Shown here: positions 34,499 to 43,868 of the stretch, piece by piece
How the letters are laid out: each line of letters starts with the position of its first letter
How positions within the stretch are numbered: position 1 is the stretch's first letter
NCBI GenBank assembly: GCA_012513915.1
Contig: JAAZBG010000048.1
Location: 1 to 53,136 of the forward strand
Length of the DNA stretch: 53,136 bases
Origin: Fibrobacter sp.
GTDB lineage: Bacteria > Fibrobacterota > Chitinivibrionia > Chitinivibrionales > Chitinispirillaceae
Reading direction: 5' to 3'
The notes under the pieces: generated by a model
Told to the model about the DNA's origin: nothing
Database searches by the model: none
The model's input: only the letters and a program-made list of their open reading frames with translations
Position numbers and translations under genes: made by a program

Positions 34499-35934
34499 TA
34501 AAGACTACCTTTTCAAGATTACTTGTTATTGTTTGCGTTTCTATTATGTGCGGTTGTTTTTTCAACCGTACTACACTTCGTTCTCATTCTGACACTTCTT
34601 CCGGTGTTAAAGATTCTCTTAATGTAAATGTCTCGTATGCTCATGCCACAGAACTAACAGACTCAGTAGATTTCTCGTCAGTACTGGATTCTATAACTGT
34701 TCCCGCTGCGATGCCAGATACCGCTTCAAAGGTTGATGTATTAGATTCCGGTACTATACAACAATTTTCGCTGCGTTATCCACCATTCAGGGTTCACCGC
34801 TCAAATGTCAGAGTACTTTTAAAACAGAAGCTGACACAGTATTCATTTTACTCAATCGGAAATGTGGAAATTCATCAGTCTAAAGGGCAGACGATGGTTT
34901 TTCGGGGACGATTGAATGTGCTTATGCTGCAGAACGGGACAGCTCTCATGGAAGCTGCATGGGGGAAAATTACTGTTCATCTGCCATGTACACTCATTTC
35001 CCGTAATGAATATAATGTTATTGACCTGAATACCGATAGCTATCGGGGAAGCATGAAGCTGTATAATGACAGTAAAACAACATTCGCAGTTGTAAATGAA
35101 CTTCCGATCGAGGAATACCTCCGGGGAGTTGTGCCGCTTGAAATTGGTACTCTTGACAAAACGTGTATTGAGGCACTTAAGGCTCAGGCAATTGCTGCAC
35201 GGACATATACCTATCAGAAAATCAGTGACCGGCTCACTGCTCCTTTTGATCTATATGCAACGGTAGCTGATCAGGTCTATGGAGGTTTTAAACCTGAGTA
35301 TCATGATGCAGATATTGCGATCCGTTTGACAAAAGGGCTGATTCTTGTTTATAACGACAGTATTGCCCGTGCTTACTACCATTCAACATGCGGCGGTTTT
35401 ACTGCCAACATTGAAGATGTCTGGAAAAATAAACCGATGCTTGAATACCTGAGGTCTGAAAATGACAAAGACAGCACCGGACGAGCCTGGTGTAAGGACT
35501 CAAAATCGTTCCGCTGGGAAGAACGATGGTCCAGGGAGAATCTTAATAAAATAGTCATAACATCGTTGAATACTATCGATGGAAAACAGCAGTATAAACT
35601 ACCGATCAGGAAATTTGATATTACCGGCAATTATTCATGCGGCCGTATTCGTGCACTGGTTATCAGCGGATCAAACTGGAAATATACTGCAGTTGGTGAT
35701 CAGATCCGGTTTATTCTCAGACGTTCACAAAGTGGTAATCCTATTTTGAAAAGTGCCAATTTTGCGATTACATCCAATACAGCAAAAGAGGTTATAGTTA
35801 GCGGCGTCGGATATGGACACGGTGTGGGTATGTGCCAGACCGGTACAATTGCACGTGCAAAAGCCGGTCAGACATTTGAGCAGATTCTGCGGGCATATTA
35901 CAGAGGTATTGTTATCTGTACTGCGAGAGAGTAA
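34495..35934 (+). CDS. SpoIID/LytB-domain lipoprotein (probable peptidoglycan lytic enzyme)
   Basis: A 479-residue protein beginning at a GTG that overlaps def. The signal peptide (LLVIVCVSIMCGC) ends in a lipobox. After a variable region of about 110 residues comes a SpoIID/LytB domain: NELPIEEYLRGVVPLEIG with the conserved Glu, LKAQAIAARTYTYQK, and YHSTCGGFTANIEDVWKN. It closes with the family ending GYGHGVGMCQTGTIARAKAG. SpoIID-type proteins cleave glycan strands lacking stem peptides. In non-sporulating bacteria they are usually cell-wall or separation enzymes. Fits the local cluster only loosely. Confidence 0.9.
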   Translation: MIKTTFSRLLVIVCVSIMCGCFFNRTTLRSHSDTSSGVKDSLNVNVSYAHATELTDSVDFSSVLDSITVPAAMPDTASKVDVLDSGTIQQFSLRYPPFRVHRSNVRVLLKQKLTQYSFYSIGNVEIHQSKGQTMVFRGRLNVLMLQNGTALMEAAWGKITVHLPCTLISRNEYNVIDLNTDSYRGSMKLYNDSKTTFAVVNELPIEEYLRGVVPLEIGTLDKTCIEALKAQAIAARTYTYQKISDRLTAPFDLYATVADQVYGGFKPEYHDADIAIRLTKGLILVYNDSIARAYYHSTCGGFTANIEDVWKNKPMLEYLRSENDKDSTGRAWCKDSKSFRWEERWSRENLNKIVITSLNTIDGKQQYKLPIRKFDITGNYSCGRIRALVISGSNWKYTAVGDQIRFILRRSQSGNPILKSANFAITSNTAKEVIVSGVGYGHGVGMCQTGTIARAKAGQTFEQILRAYYRGIVICTARE

Positions 35935-35957
35935 TATCTTCATATCAAGGTGTTGTG

Positions 35958-38186
35958 ATGGACTTGTTTGAAGAACGTAAAAATCAGATGATACAGCGGA
36001 ATGCACCGCTTGCAGACCGGATGCGTCCGCGCACACTTGATGAATACATTGGACAGGAACACATTATTGGTCAGGGGCGGCTGCTGCGCAGGGCAATTCA
36101 GATTGATCAATTGTCAAGTCTTATTTTTTATGGTCCACCGGGTACCGGCAAAACTACGCTCGCGAGAATTATCGCAAATACAACAAAAGCCAGTTTCATC
36201 TCCATAAATGCTGTCCTTGCTGGTGTCAAGGATATCCGTGATGCCATTGACTCTGCCCAGAAAACCCTGTCACTTTACGGTAAGAGAACAATTCTTTTTG
36301 TCGATGAAGTACACCGGTTTAATAAAGCACAGCAGGATGCACTTCTTCCACATGTTGAAAACGGTATTCTGATTCTTATTGGCGCTACTACCGAAAATCC
36401 GTATTTTGAAGTAAATAAAGCACTGGTTTCGCGATCACGTATCTTTCAGCTTCGTACGCTTGATGAAACTGATCTTAAAGCTGTCGCATATCAGGCTATC
36501 AATGATAAAGATCGCGGATACGGTAATCGCGACGTAACCATTGATGATGATGCGTTGGATCATCTTGTCAAGGTTGCAAACGGTGATGCTCGCGGTGTGC
36601 TCAATGCGCTTGAGCTTGCGGTTGAGACGACAGCAATTTCGCAGGAATCAGAGATTCATATCACCCGTGAGATTGCAGAGGAATCAATCCAGCAGCGCGC
36701 GGTTCTTTATGACCGTGATGGTGATGTACATTATGACACCATTTCTGCATTCATAAAATCCGTAAGGGGCTCTGATCCTGATGCAGCGCTTTACTGGATG
36801 GGGAAAATGGTGTATGCCGGTGAAGACCCCCGCTTTATTTTCAGACGAATGATTATTCTTGCTTGTGAAGACGTCGGGATGGCAGATCCACATGCACTTG
36901 GTGTTGTCATGGATGCCGCACATGCATTTGATTATGTGGGACTGCCTGAAGGCAGATATCATCTTGCTCATGCCTGCCTGTATCTTGCGACTGCTCCTAA
37001 AAGCAATTCCAGTATGGCATTCTTTGATGCACTCAATGCAGTGCAGCAGGAAGCGAAGGATGATGTTCCTAATCATTTACGTGATGGAAACAGGGACAAG
37101 GAAGGGTTTGGACATGGTGATGGCTATATGTATCCTCATGCATATCGTGATCACTGGGTTGCACAGCAGTATCTTCCTTTGTCAATGCAGGGGAAAGTCT
37201 TTTATCAGCCTTCAGATCAGGGTTATGAGAAAGGTATCAGGGAAAAGGTGACGCTTAACCGTGAGGCTCAGATTGAAGCGATGGTTGAGCAGGAGCAGAC
37301 GGATCTCTTTTCTCTGACAGGAAATGGAAATGATCCTGAGCGTGATAAATGGCTCGAACGGACACTGGGAAACCGTGGTGTGCATCTTGGTGTCATCCGT
37401 GAGAAAATCCTTGCTGCCGCAGATTTACAAAGAGAAGATCTGGTTCTTGATTGTAACGCACGAACCGGTTTACTGACATTTGCAGCATCCCGACAGACTC
37501 CTGATGGAAGTGTGTGGGCTGTTGCACATGATGATAAATCACAGAACACACTTATGTCTGTTGTTTCACGGATGGATCTGTTAACGCGTCCGCAAATAAT
37601 CAGGAAAAAGTCTGAATCCATTATTGAAGATATTCGCAGTACCGCAGGTGATTCTGTTCGTTTTGATAAAATTCTTGGACGTAATGTTCTCTTAAATATC
37701 GTTCAAAAAGTATCGTTTTTAAGTGACTGTATGGGTGTTTTGAATGTGTCTGGAAAGATGGCGCTTGCTGAAACAGTACCATCAGAAGGACAGCGGATTT
37801 CAGATCTGATTGATCTGACAAGAACAGAAACCGGACTATTCGAAGTACTACGTGATGCAGAACGGGAACTTTTTAATGATGGTTCAGATCCGCTCGTTAA
37901 CTGGACATCTGCATCACTTATTGAAACAATCCAGGAAACGATACCGCTCAGGATTCATAGTAGCTTACATATTGACACAAGCCACAGAAGAATTGCTCCG
38001 AAAGAGATCGATTACTGGTTCAGGACAGAGGCTGTTACCGGACGTAAATCGTTAGGCAGCCGGATTGCAGAGCGTGCTACATCAGAGCAGGTTGAAAAAA
38101 TCAGACGTTTGCTTCATGTGCAGCTTGACAATAAGGATGTCGAATGGAAGACGGCGATACTGTTTATGGTGATACAAAATCAATGA
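35958..38186 (+). CDS. rarA: RarA/MgsA AAA+ ATPase fused to a methyltransferase-like domain
   Basis: A 742-residue protein. Residues 1 to about 440 are the replication-associated recombination protein RarA (clamp-loader-like AAA+): [16 protein letters not shown], Walker [10 protein letters not shown], Walker [17 protein letters not shown], sensor GATTENP, and the conserved C-terminal RarA region [17 protein letters not shown]. RarA acts at stalled forks. About residues 480-740 form a second domain starting [19 protein letters not shown], which has the outline of a class I methyltransferase Rossmann strand with a weak SAM motif and may not be active. RarA fused to a similar extra domain is known in some cyanobacteria. 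The ATG at 35958 follows AAGG; a GTG at 35955 is also possible. Confidence 0.88.
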   Translation: MDLFEERKNQMIQRNAPLADRMRPRTLDEYIGQEHIIGQGRLLRRAIQIDQLSSLIFYGPPGTGKTTLARIIANTTKASFISINAVLAGVKDIRDAIDSAQKTLSLYGKRTILFVDEVHRFNKAQQDALLPHVENGILILIGATTENPYFEVNKALVSRSRIFQLRTLDETDLKAVAYQAINDKDRGYGNRDVTIDDDALDHLVKVANGDARGVLNALELAVETTAISQESEIHITREIAEESIQQRAVLYDRDGDVHYDTISAFIKSVRGSDPDAALYWMGKMVYAGEDPRFIFRRMIILACEDVGMADPHALGVVMDAAHAFDYVGLPEGRYHLAHACLYLATAPKSNSSMAFFDALNAVQQEAKDDVPNHLRDGNRDKEGFGHGDGYMYPHAYRDHWVAQQYLPLSMQGKVFYQPSDQGYEKGIREKVTLNREAQIEAMVEQEQTDLFSLTGNGNDPERDKWLERTLGNRGVHLGVIREKILAAADLQREDLVLDCNARTGLLTFAASRQTPDGSVWAVAHDDKSQNTLMSVVSRMDLLTRPQIIRKKSESIIEDIRSTAGDSVRFDKILGRNVLLNIVQKVSFLSDCMGVLNVSGKMALAETVPSEGQRISDLIDLTRTETGLFEVLRDAERELFNDGSDPLVNWTSASLIETIQETIPLRIHSSLHIDTSHRRIAPKEIDYWFRTEAVTGRKSLGSRIAERATSEQVEKIRRLLHVQLDNKDVEWKTAILFMVIQNQ

Positions 38187-38219
38187 TCGTAAAATCATTA
38201 TGGGTGCCGGATGGGTATT

Positions 38220-38316
38220 CTTGAAAAAAAGTTTTTCAAGTTGGGCCAATAAATTCTGGCGAATGATCGGGGGGGAATAATCGGGCGAATAATGCGGGCG
38301 AATAATGATTCGCCCG
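38220..38316. repeat. Two hairpins and a short tandem repeat between rarA and dtd
   Basis: A perfect 9-bp inverted repeat CTTGAAAAA/TTTTTCAAG at 38220-38240, then tandem CGGGCGAATAATG units at 38282-38307 merging into a second 9-bp hairpin, CGGGCGAAT-AATG-ATTCGCCCG at 38295-38316. The genes converge here, so these may help to end transcription, though no strong T-run follows. Confidence 0.6.
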
Positions 38317-38326
38317 TACAATTATA

Positions 38327-38764
38327 TTAATTTTCTAGAATCATTGTTACAGGTCCGTCATTGACAAGTTCGACATCCATCATGGCACCGAAAATTCCTG
38401 TTTGCACATTGTCAATTTGTTTTCTCATTTGGGTAACGAAATATTCATACAGTTCATTACCCAATAGGGGTGGGGCAGCGTTAATGAAACTTGGCCTGCG
38501 GCCTTTACTGCAATTGCCATACAGCGTAAACTGCGATACAATAAGGGCAGATCCGTTTACATCCCTGAGCGACAGGTTCATCTTGTCATCACCGTCGGAA
38601 AAAATACGCAGGTCAATGCACTTTTGTACAAGAAAATCAGCTGTTTCCTTAGTATCATTGTGATGTACACCAAGCAGAAGCATAATGCCTTTGTCAATTT
38701 TACCAACGATTTTATTATCAACAGAGACCTGTGCCCGTTTTACACGCTGCAACACTATCCGCAT
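38327..38764 (-). CDS. dtd: D-aminoacyl-tRNA deacylase
   Basis: A 145-residue DTD, the usual length, which frees D-amino acids wrongly attached to tRNA. The N-terminal MRIVLQRVKRAQVSVDN and both active-site motifs are present: SQFTLYG (family SQxTL) and the cross-subunit NDGPVT with its Gly-Pro pair. The start sits one base after the outer membrane protein stop, so the two genes are on one transcript. Confidence 0.96.
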   Translation of the reverse strand: MRIVLQRVKRAQVSVDNKIVGKIDKGIMLLLGVHHNDTKETADFLVQKCIDLRIFSDGDDKMNLSLRDVNGSALIVSQFTLYGNCSKGRRPSFINAAPPLLGNELYEYFVTQMRKQIDNVQTGIFGAMMDVELVNDGPVTMILEN

Positions 38765-38765
38765 G

Positions 38766-39398
38766 TCAGTAATCCACCTTTACACCCATTCGGATACCAA
38801 GGCCGCTCATGTTACGACGCAGATACAAATTCCCCTCACTCTCACCAAGTTTACGAGGTTTTGACCATTGGTATTCAAGTCCGGCAAAAAGAGAACTGTT
38901 ATCTCCGATGCGAAAAACAGCGTCTGTAGCAACTTTCCAGATAAGCCCCATATACCATCCATCTCCATCAACACGGATTGACGGATCGGCTTCAGTTCTT
39001 CTAATGCTATTACCTTCATAGTCAAAATACATTGTATTAAGTCCGACATAACCGCTGATACAGGGTGAAAGAACAAGGTCTGGAAGTGGCGAAATTGATA
39101 AATAGGCACAAACTGGAAACATAAATGTACGCTGCGTTACAGAGACCTGATAAATCCCATTTCCCTGAGCTGTTTCCTTAGCATCGTTATTCCAAAGAAA
39201 ATCAATCGATCCACCGATACTAACTCGCTTATCAAACAGCGCTCCGGTTTGAAGCGCTGCGTCCCAGGCAGTCGGTTTTTCGGTGTCCCAAAGCGCCGAC
39301 GGCCAGGCGGGGCCGATCTTTGCAGAAAATTGTTTTTCCGCAAAACTAAAAGATTGACATAAAACGATCGCTGCAAAGCAATACAAAATTCTTTTCAT
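38766..39398 (-). CDS. Outer membrane beta-barrel protein, family unknown
   Basis: A 210-residue protein with an N-terminal signal peptide (MKRILYCFAAIVLCQSFSFA) and alternating hydrophobic/polar strands: VSIGGSIDFLWNND, YLSISPLPDLVLSPCISGYV, SLFAGLEYQWSK. It ends in LGIRMGVKVDY, an aromatic terminus as expected of outer membrane barrels. Clear ribosome-binding site AGAGGAGA before the ATG. Eight to ten strands would fit the size. No homologue named. Co-transcribed with dtd, with no evident functional link. Confidence 0.72.
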   Translation of the reverse strand: MKRILYCFAAIVLCQSFSFAEKQFSAKIGPAWPSALWDTEKPTAWDAALQTGALFDKRVSIGGSIDFLWNNDAKETAQGNGIYQVSVTQRTFMFPVCAYLSISPLPDLVLSPCISGYVGLNTMYFDYEGNSIRRTEADPSIRVDGDGWYMGLIWKVATDAVFRIGDNSSLFAGLEYQWSKPRKLGESEGNLYLRRNMSGLGIRMGVKVDY

Positions 39399-39494
39399 AT
39401 ATATTCTCCTCTTAAGGTGTTATTACGATACAATCGCTCTTAGCTATTTGCTCTTTTGCTCTTTTGCTACTGGCTACTGGATTCTGGATTCTCC

Positions 39495-39545
39495 CATTCC
39501 CCTCATTCCCCTCATTCCCCTCATTCCCCTCATTCCCCTCATTCC
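39495..39545. repeat. 9-bp tandem repeat at the 3' end of kdpE
   Basis: Units CATTCCCCT start at 39495, 39504, 39513, 39522, 39531 and 39540 (last partial). The kdpE stop codon (39539-39541 on the minus strand) lies inside the array. Directly upstream (39450-39494) other short words are doubled too (TTGCTCTT, GCTACTG, GGATTCT), so the area has grown by slippage. Confidence 0.85.
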
Positions 39546-40234
39546 AACACCACCATCCTGTATCCAACACCGGGTTCTGTTATAAACAGTGTCGGTTGTG
39601 ATGGATCCGATTCAAGTTTACGTCTGATCTGGCGCATGTAAACGCGAAGATAATGACTCTCTTCCGTACGGTGTGGTCCCCAGATCTCTTTCATGATCAT
39701 CCGGTGGGTTAGAACTTTTCCCACGTTTTTAATAAAAAATACCAGAAGGTCATATTCGGTAGGGCTCAGCTGTATTGCCTGTGAATTGACCTTAACCACT
39801 CTGTTAACAAGATCAACTGCAAGGGGGCCGTTTACGAATACAGGGTCCTCAATATCTTTGTTGGCATGACGAAGGGCGACACGCAGCCGGGCGCACAGTT
39901 CCATTGTGGAAAATGGTTTTGTCACGTAGTCATCAGCACCAAAATTAAAACAGGTGACTTTTTCGTTTTCATCGCTGCGGACAGAGAGTACGATAACAGG
40001 AATTTTACTCCACTGACGAATCTGTTGCAGCACTTCCTTTCCGTCAATGTCCGGAAGCCCCAGGTCAAGTATGATAAGGTCCGGCCGCTGCATTGCTGCC
40101 AGGTAAAGCCCGTCTTTGCCATTACATGCTTCAAGCACCTGATAATCATTTGCTTCAAGGCTGAAACGAAGGAACCTTCGAATCTGTAGTTCATCATCAA
40201 TAATCAAGATTGTCTGTTGGTCACCCATTTTCAT
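39539..40234 (-). CDS. kdpE: KdpE-like response regulator
   Basis: A 231-residue OmpR-family regulator. The receiver domain has Asp13-Asp14, phospho-acceptor Asp57 in ILDLGLPDIDG, and the Lys in YVTKPFS. The C-terminal winged helix follows: LSPTEYDLLVFF, LTHRMIMKEIWG and YMRQIRRKLE. It begins inside the 3' end of the KdpD-like kinase gene (14-bp overlap; Met3 at 40228 is an alternative), the usual kdpDE coupling. In E. coli KdpE switches on the high-affinity K+ pump Kdp. No kdpFABC genes are in the window, so the targets are elsewhere. Confidence 0.9.
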   Translation of the reverse strand: MKMGDQQTILIIDDELQIRRFLRFSLEANDYQVLEACNGKDGLYLAAMQRPDLIILDLGLPDIDGKEVLQQIRQWSKIPVIVLSVRSDENEKVTCFNFGADDYVTKPFSTMELCARLRVALRHANKDIEDPVFVNGPLAVDLVNRVVKVNSQAIQLSPTEYDLLVFFIKNVGKVLTHRMIMKEIWGPHRTEESHYLRVYMRQIRRKLESDPSQPTLFITEPGVGYRMVVLE

Positions 40235-42854
40235 TATCCTGCATAGAGACTGGTTGTGCCATTGATGGCAGTGTGATTGTTATTTGTGCGCCGCCATGTT
40301 CGTTGTTTGCTGCAGTAATTGTTGCCCCGTGTGCATCAACAAAACCCTTTGCAATCGATAACCCAAGACCCGTACCACCCGATGTTGTACCGGGAACTCT
40401 GTAGAATTTATCAAACAGACGTGGTATTGAATTCGCTGGAAAACCATTTCCCGTATCGTCAAAACGTAATGTGGGAATGGAATTGTCCATAAACGCTTTC
40501 ATGGATATTTTCGTTCCCTGGGGACAATATTGTGCCGAATTAAGCACTATGTTTGAAACTATCTGATAAAAAAGTCCATCGTCAATTTTAATAAATGGAA
40601 AGTCCGGTTCAACATCAATGGTAATCTCATGCTTTGATAATACGGCTGCAAACTGCGATTTGACTGTAGCATAAAGATCCTGAATGTCGCACCACTGCCT
40701 GCTGATTCTGATGCGTCCTGATTCGAGCCTGCTCATATTAAGCAGGTTTTCAACAAGCCGGTTGAGTCTCCCGGTTGCATCATGAATATCTTTAGCTAGT
40801 GTTTTTCTGATCCGGGGATCATCAGATGTCTTTTCGTCAAGAAGGCCTGCTGATGCCCCGTGGATTGTTGATAGTGGTGTACGAAGTTCATGGGAGATTG
40901 AATTAAACAATGTTTTGTAAAGGCGTTCGGACTCAGCATAAATTCTGGATTCGCCAACATGACGGTTGAGCCGTTCTTTGTCAAGAGCCAGTGATATGTG
41001 ATAGAAAAAGGTCAGAAGAAGTGCTTCATTGTTTAATGACAAGCTGTTTTGTGATTCAAAATGAATGCCGATAACCCCTTCAACTTTGCCTGAATTGATA
41101 AGAGGATAATACGTACCCTTGACACGTTGAAATGTGTCAGTGCCTTTACCGGCCGGCTTTTTGTTCATAAATACCCAGAGCGCAGTATCGTAAACAGGAT
41201 CGGTAAATGTACTGGCACTGTGAATCTGCCTGTCAAGATTCTCGGACTGGTCAGGATAGTAAAAGCAACTCTTCGCACCAAACGTGCGGGAAATATGATC
41301 CTCCGAAATCTGGAAGATGTCATCAATTGATTGTACGGTAGAAAGTGATTCCACAAATGAGAGCAGCGTTGATGTCTGATGTTCCCTGAAATGGACGAGT
41401 TCATCTTTGTTACGTACACGAATTGCCAATGAGGATGTTATGGTTGACAGTAAAACATACATCCCCATTAATACAATGTCATTAATGTTTTTAGGCGAAA
41501 ACTGCATCGGCGGCGGAACAAACATGTAGCCCCAGACGATTGCACTCACCACTGATGCTGCTATTACCGGACCGCGTTTAAAAAACAAAGCCATAAAGGT
41601 ATTGGTGAACAGAAATGCAATTGCTATCAGATGGTAGTTGACAAGTGATTGCAAAAAAATACCAAGTATTGAAACAAGGGCGGTTATTCCAAGTGTTAAC
41701 AGATATTGTTTCGAAATCTTTACGGATGATTCAGTGGCTGTTTTAGGTTTGTCAACTTTAGAGTCATTTCTGCAACATTCAATGACATGAATATCAATAC
41801 CGCCGGAATTTTTAATTAAATTATCGACGATTGATTGTTGCCCGATTAATCGAAGCAATGGGTGACGATACGATTTACCGACAATAATCTGACTGACATT
41901 TTTCTGTTTTGCAGTCCGTAAGATTCCGGAAGCGATATCAGTATCAGCAGTTGCAATCAGTTCTCCGCCGAGTTCCCGAACCAGCATGAAATTACGTTTG
42001 AGCTGGGGCTCATCAACAGCATTAATCGTATCATTTGTCTGTACATGCACCGCATACCACATACCCTCAACCGAGAGTGACATACGGGTAGTCATGCGTA
42101 TCAGTTCCTCACTGCGCACACTTGCATCGATGGCGACCATAAAACGTTCGTTTGTTTTCCATGGCCCGTGAATATTACGCTGATGCATGTATTCTGTCAA
42201 TTGAAGATTGACTCGTTTTGCAAGTGTCCGTAACGCGATTTCGCGCAGGGCGGTAAGATTACCTTTACGATAAAAATCGTGAGCGATTGTTTTCATGTAA
42301 TCGGGAACATTGATTTTATTGTCGGTAAATTTGACAAGAAGCTCATCCTGCGGCATATCGACAAGTTCAATCTCATCAGCGCTGTCAAGCATCCGGTCGG
42401 GTACAATCTCTGTACATCTGATTCCGGTGATCTGAAAAACGATATCAATCAGGCTTTCGACATGGTGCACATTGAGGGTCGTATAGACACTTATTCCGTG
42501 ATCAAGCAGTTCCTGAATATCCTGCCAGCGGAACCGGTGACGTGCCTTCGGGTGGTTGATATGTTCCATCCTGTCGATCAGGACAATCTGTGGTCGCCTG
42601 GCAAGTACAGCATCCAGATTCATCTCACCATAAGGAAAATCATCATCCTTGAGTACCAGCGGAATCATCTCGATTTTTGAGATAATTTCCGATTCTTCCG
42701 GGTCACCGTGTGTTTCCACGTATCCGACAACAACATTTGCTCCGCGGGCCTGTATATCAAGCCCGGCTTTGAGCATCGTAAGTGTCTTACCAACGCCAGG
42801 TGCCATTCCGAAGAAAATTTTAAGTTTCCCGGCATTTCTAAGGTGAGTATCCAT
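40221..42854 (-). CDS. kdpD: KdpD-like osmosensitive K+ channel histidine kinase
   Basis: An 877-residue KdpD of full family length. N-terminal KdpD domain with P-loop GMAPGVGKT (about residues 17-25), EIELVDMPQDEL and the YMHQRNIHGPW end. A UspA-like domain follows at about 230-370. Four membrane segments are at about 388-480 with a Pro-rich external loop FVPPPMQF (DUF4118). A GAF-like region spans about 500-630. The kinase core has phospho-His in SHELRTPLSTIHG, the G1 box DDTGNGFP and the G2 box GTGLGLSIAKG. It senses K+ or turgor and phosphorylates KdpE. No odd truncation. Confidence 0.94.
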   Translation of the reverse strand: MDTHLRNAGKLKIFFGMAPGVGKTLTMLKAGLDIQARGANVVVGYVETHGDPEESEIISKIEMIPLVLKDDDFPYGEMNLDAVLARRPQIVLIDRMEHINHPKARHRFRWQDIQELLDHGISVYTTLNVHHVESLIDIVFQITGIRCTEIVPDRMLDSADEIELVDMPQDELLVKFTDNKINVPDYMKTIAHDFYRKGNLTALREIALRTLAKRVNLQLTEYMHQRNIHGPWKTNERFMVAIDASVRSEELIRMTTRMSLSVEGMWYAVHVQTNDTINAVDEPQLKRNFMLVRELGGELIATADTDIASGILRTAKQKNVSQIIVGKSYRHPLLRLIGQQSIVDNLIKNSGGIDIHVIECCRNDSKVDKPKTATESSVKISKQYLLTLGITALVSILGIFLQSLVNYHLIAIAFLFTNTFMALFFKRGPVIAASVVSAIVWGYMFVPPPMQFSPKNINDIVLMGMYVLLSTITSSLAIRVRNKDELVHFREHQTSTLLSFVESLSTVQSIDDIFQISEDHISRTFGAKSCFYYPDQSENLDRQIHSASTFTDPVYDTALWVFMNKKPAGKGTDTFQRVKGTYYPLINSGKVEGVIGIHFESQNSLSLNNEALLLTFFYHISLALDKERLNRHVGESRIYAESERLYKTLFNSISHELRTPLSTIHGASAGLLDEKTSDDPRIRKTLAKDIHDATGRLNRLVENLLNMSRLESGRIRISRQWCDIQDLYATVKSQFAAVLSKHEITIDVEPDFPFIKIDDGLFYQIVSNIVLNSAQYCPQGTKISMKAFMDNSIPTLRFDDTGNGFPANSIPRLFDKFYRVPGTTSGGTGLGLSIAKGFVDAHGATITAANNEHGGAQITITLPSMAQPVSMQDNENG

Positions 42855-43180
42855 GTACTTGAAAATACACGATTACAGGCTTGGGGCGTATATTTAAATT
42901 GTTGAATTTCGGTTTGGATTGAATGCTTTATCCGTACTCTCGAAACCGGTGCGCAAAGGCCTCATCCCCCGGCCCATTTCTCCACACGTGGACGAAGGGG
43001 AGGATGGGCACATTCCTTTCCTTCTGATCAGAAAAATCTTCCACAAAACTTGTTGCCTTCTTTTCCAGACTCGATTAGCAGCAGATATTCAATTTTCCCT
43101 ATCACTTTCGCAAATTGTTCAAACTGTAATTTGGAAATGTAACAGAAAAAGTCTAGTCTGCCAGGTAATGTGAATTATCA
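42855..43180. other. Intergenic stretch with a GC-rich segment and direct-repeat copy 1
   Basis: About 326 bp upstream of kdpD. It has a C-rich/G-rich segment (about 42958-43010, CCTCATCCCCCGGCCC then GAAGGGGAGGATGG) which resembles the hairpin segment at 9410-9445, and the first copy of the 62-bp direct repeat. An open plus-strand frame crosses the repeat but has no start signal. Confidence 0.5.
43063..43124. repeat. 62-bp direct repeat, copy 1
   Basis: Begins TTCCAGACTCGATTAGC and matches 44056-44117 at 56 of 62 positions, in the same orientation, 993 bp apart. The toxin-antitoxin pair (43181-43868) lies between the copies. Confidence 0.85.
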
Positions 43181-43570
43181 TTATACATGACGTACTGTAT
43201 TTCTTTGTGAAACAGGTTTCTTTATTTTTGATACACTACTGGATTTTTCAGTTTTTTTAACTTTAACATTCTCATTACTGTTTTCGTGTAGTGCATTAAA
43301 CTGGATTTTAACTCCTAACGAATTCAGAACTTTCAAAACCGTTTCAAATCGTGGTTTTGATTCAGGTTTTAATGCTTTGTATAAGCTTTCTCTTCCTAAT
43401 CCGGAATCTAATGCTATTTTAGCCATTCCGCGCGCTTTTGCTACGTCACTTATAGCAGCGAGCAGGAGTTGAGGATCACCCTCTTCAATTATTGAACTAA
43501 GATAGGATGCAATTGTTTCTTCATCATCCAGATATTCTGAAACATCAAAATTTGATATTTTAATTTCCAT
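43181..43570 (-). CDS. Addiction-module antidote protein (HigA-like, HTH)
   Basis: A 129-residue antitoxin of the putative addiction-module antidote family. The N-terminal FDVSEYLDDEETIASYL and the HTH core (DVAKARGMAKIALDSGLGRESLYKAL) with KPRFETVLKVLNSLGVKIQF are a textbook match. It would bind its toxin and repress the operon. The C-terminal 30 residues (Lys/Ser/Val-rich) exceed the usual ending at about 100 residues. The start overlaps the toxin stop by 11 bp. Toxin first, antitoxin second, as is normal for this family. Confidence 0.9.
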   Translation of the reverse strand: MEIKISNFDVSEYLDDEETIASYLSSIIEEGDPQLLLAAISDVAKARGMAKIALDSGLGRESLYKALKPESKPRFETVLKVLNSLGVKIQFNALHENSNENVKVKKTEKSSSVSKIKKPVSQRNTVRHV

Positions 43571-43868
43571 GGTGCACCGTAATTTCTTTTATCATGTTAA
43601 GAGCTTTTTTAATATCCTTTTCCTGTGATGATTTTATCCCACCGGAAAGAAGTAGTATTATTGTGTTCTGATCTTTCATAAAGTAAAGTCGATAGCCGGG
43701 ACCGTAATCAATTCTCATTTCATACAATCCAGAACCTAAAGCTTTGTAATCACCAAGATTACCTGACTCAGCCCGCTTAATCCGTACAAGTATTTTCCCT
43801 TTACCCGTTATATCACGAAGTCCTTTTAACCAGGTATCAAATAATGCTGTCTTCTTAAGTATATGCAT
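43560..43868 (-). CDS. RelE/HigB-type toxin (phage-derived Gp49-like/HigB family)
   Basis: A 102-residue toxin starting at the ATG at 43868; the open frame continues upstream to 43979 but that extra part is unlike the family. Motifs are W-L-K-G-L-R-D near the start, ILVRIKRAESGNLGDYKALG and LYEMRIDYGPGYRLYFMKD, then LLLSGGIKSSQEKDIKKA, matching the family of about 100 residues that pairs with the addiction-module antidote. These are ribosome-dependent mRNA interferases by family knowledge. The pair is flanked by the 62-bp direct repeat. Confidence 0.88.
   Translation of the reverse strand: MHILKKTALFDTWLKGLRDITGKGKILVRIKRAESGNLGDYKALGSGLYEMRIDYGPGYRLYFMKDQNTIILLLSGGIKSSQEKDIKKALNMIKEITVHHGN

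Noticed and set aside
36684..37076. 130-codon frames on both strands within rarA
   Set aside because: The RarA frame is fully supported by motifs throughout; these are out-of-frame readings.
39495..39545. CRISPR-like array
   Set aside because: Units are 9 bp and contiguous with no spacers; it is a simple tandem repeat.
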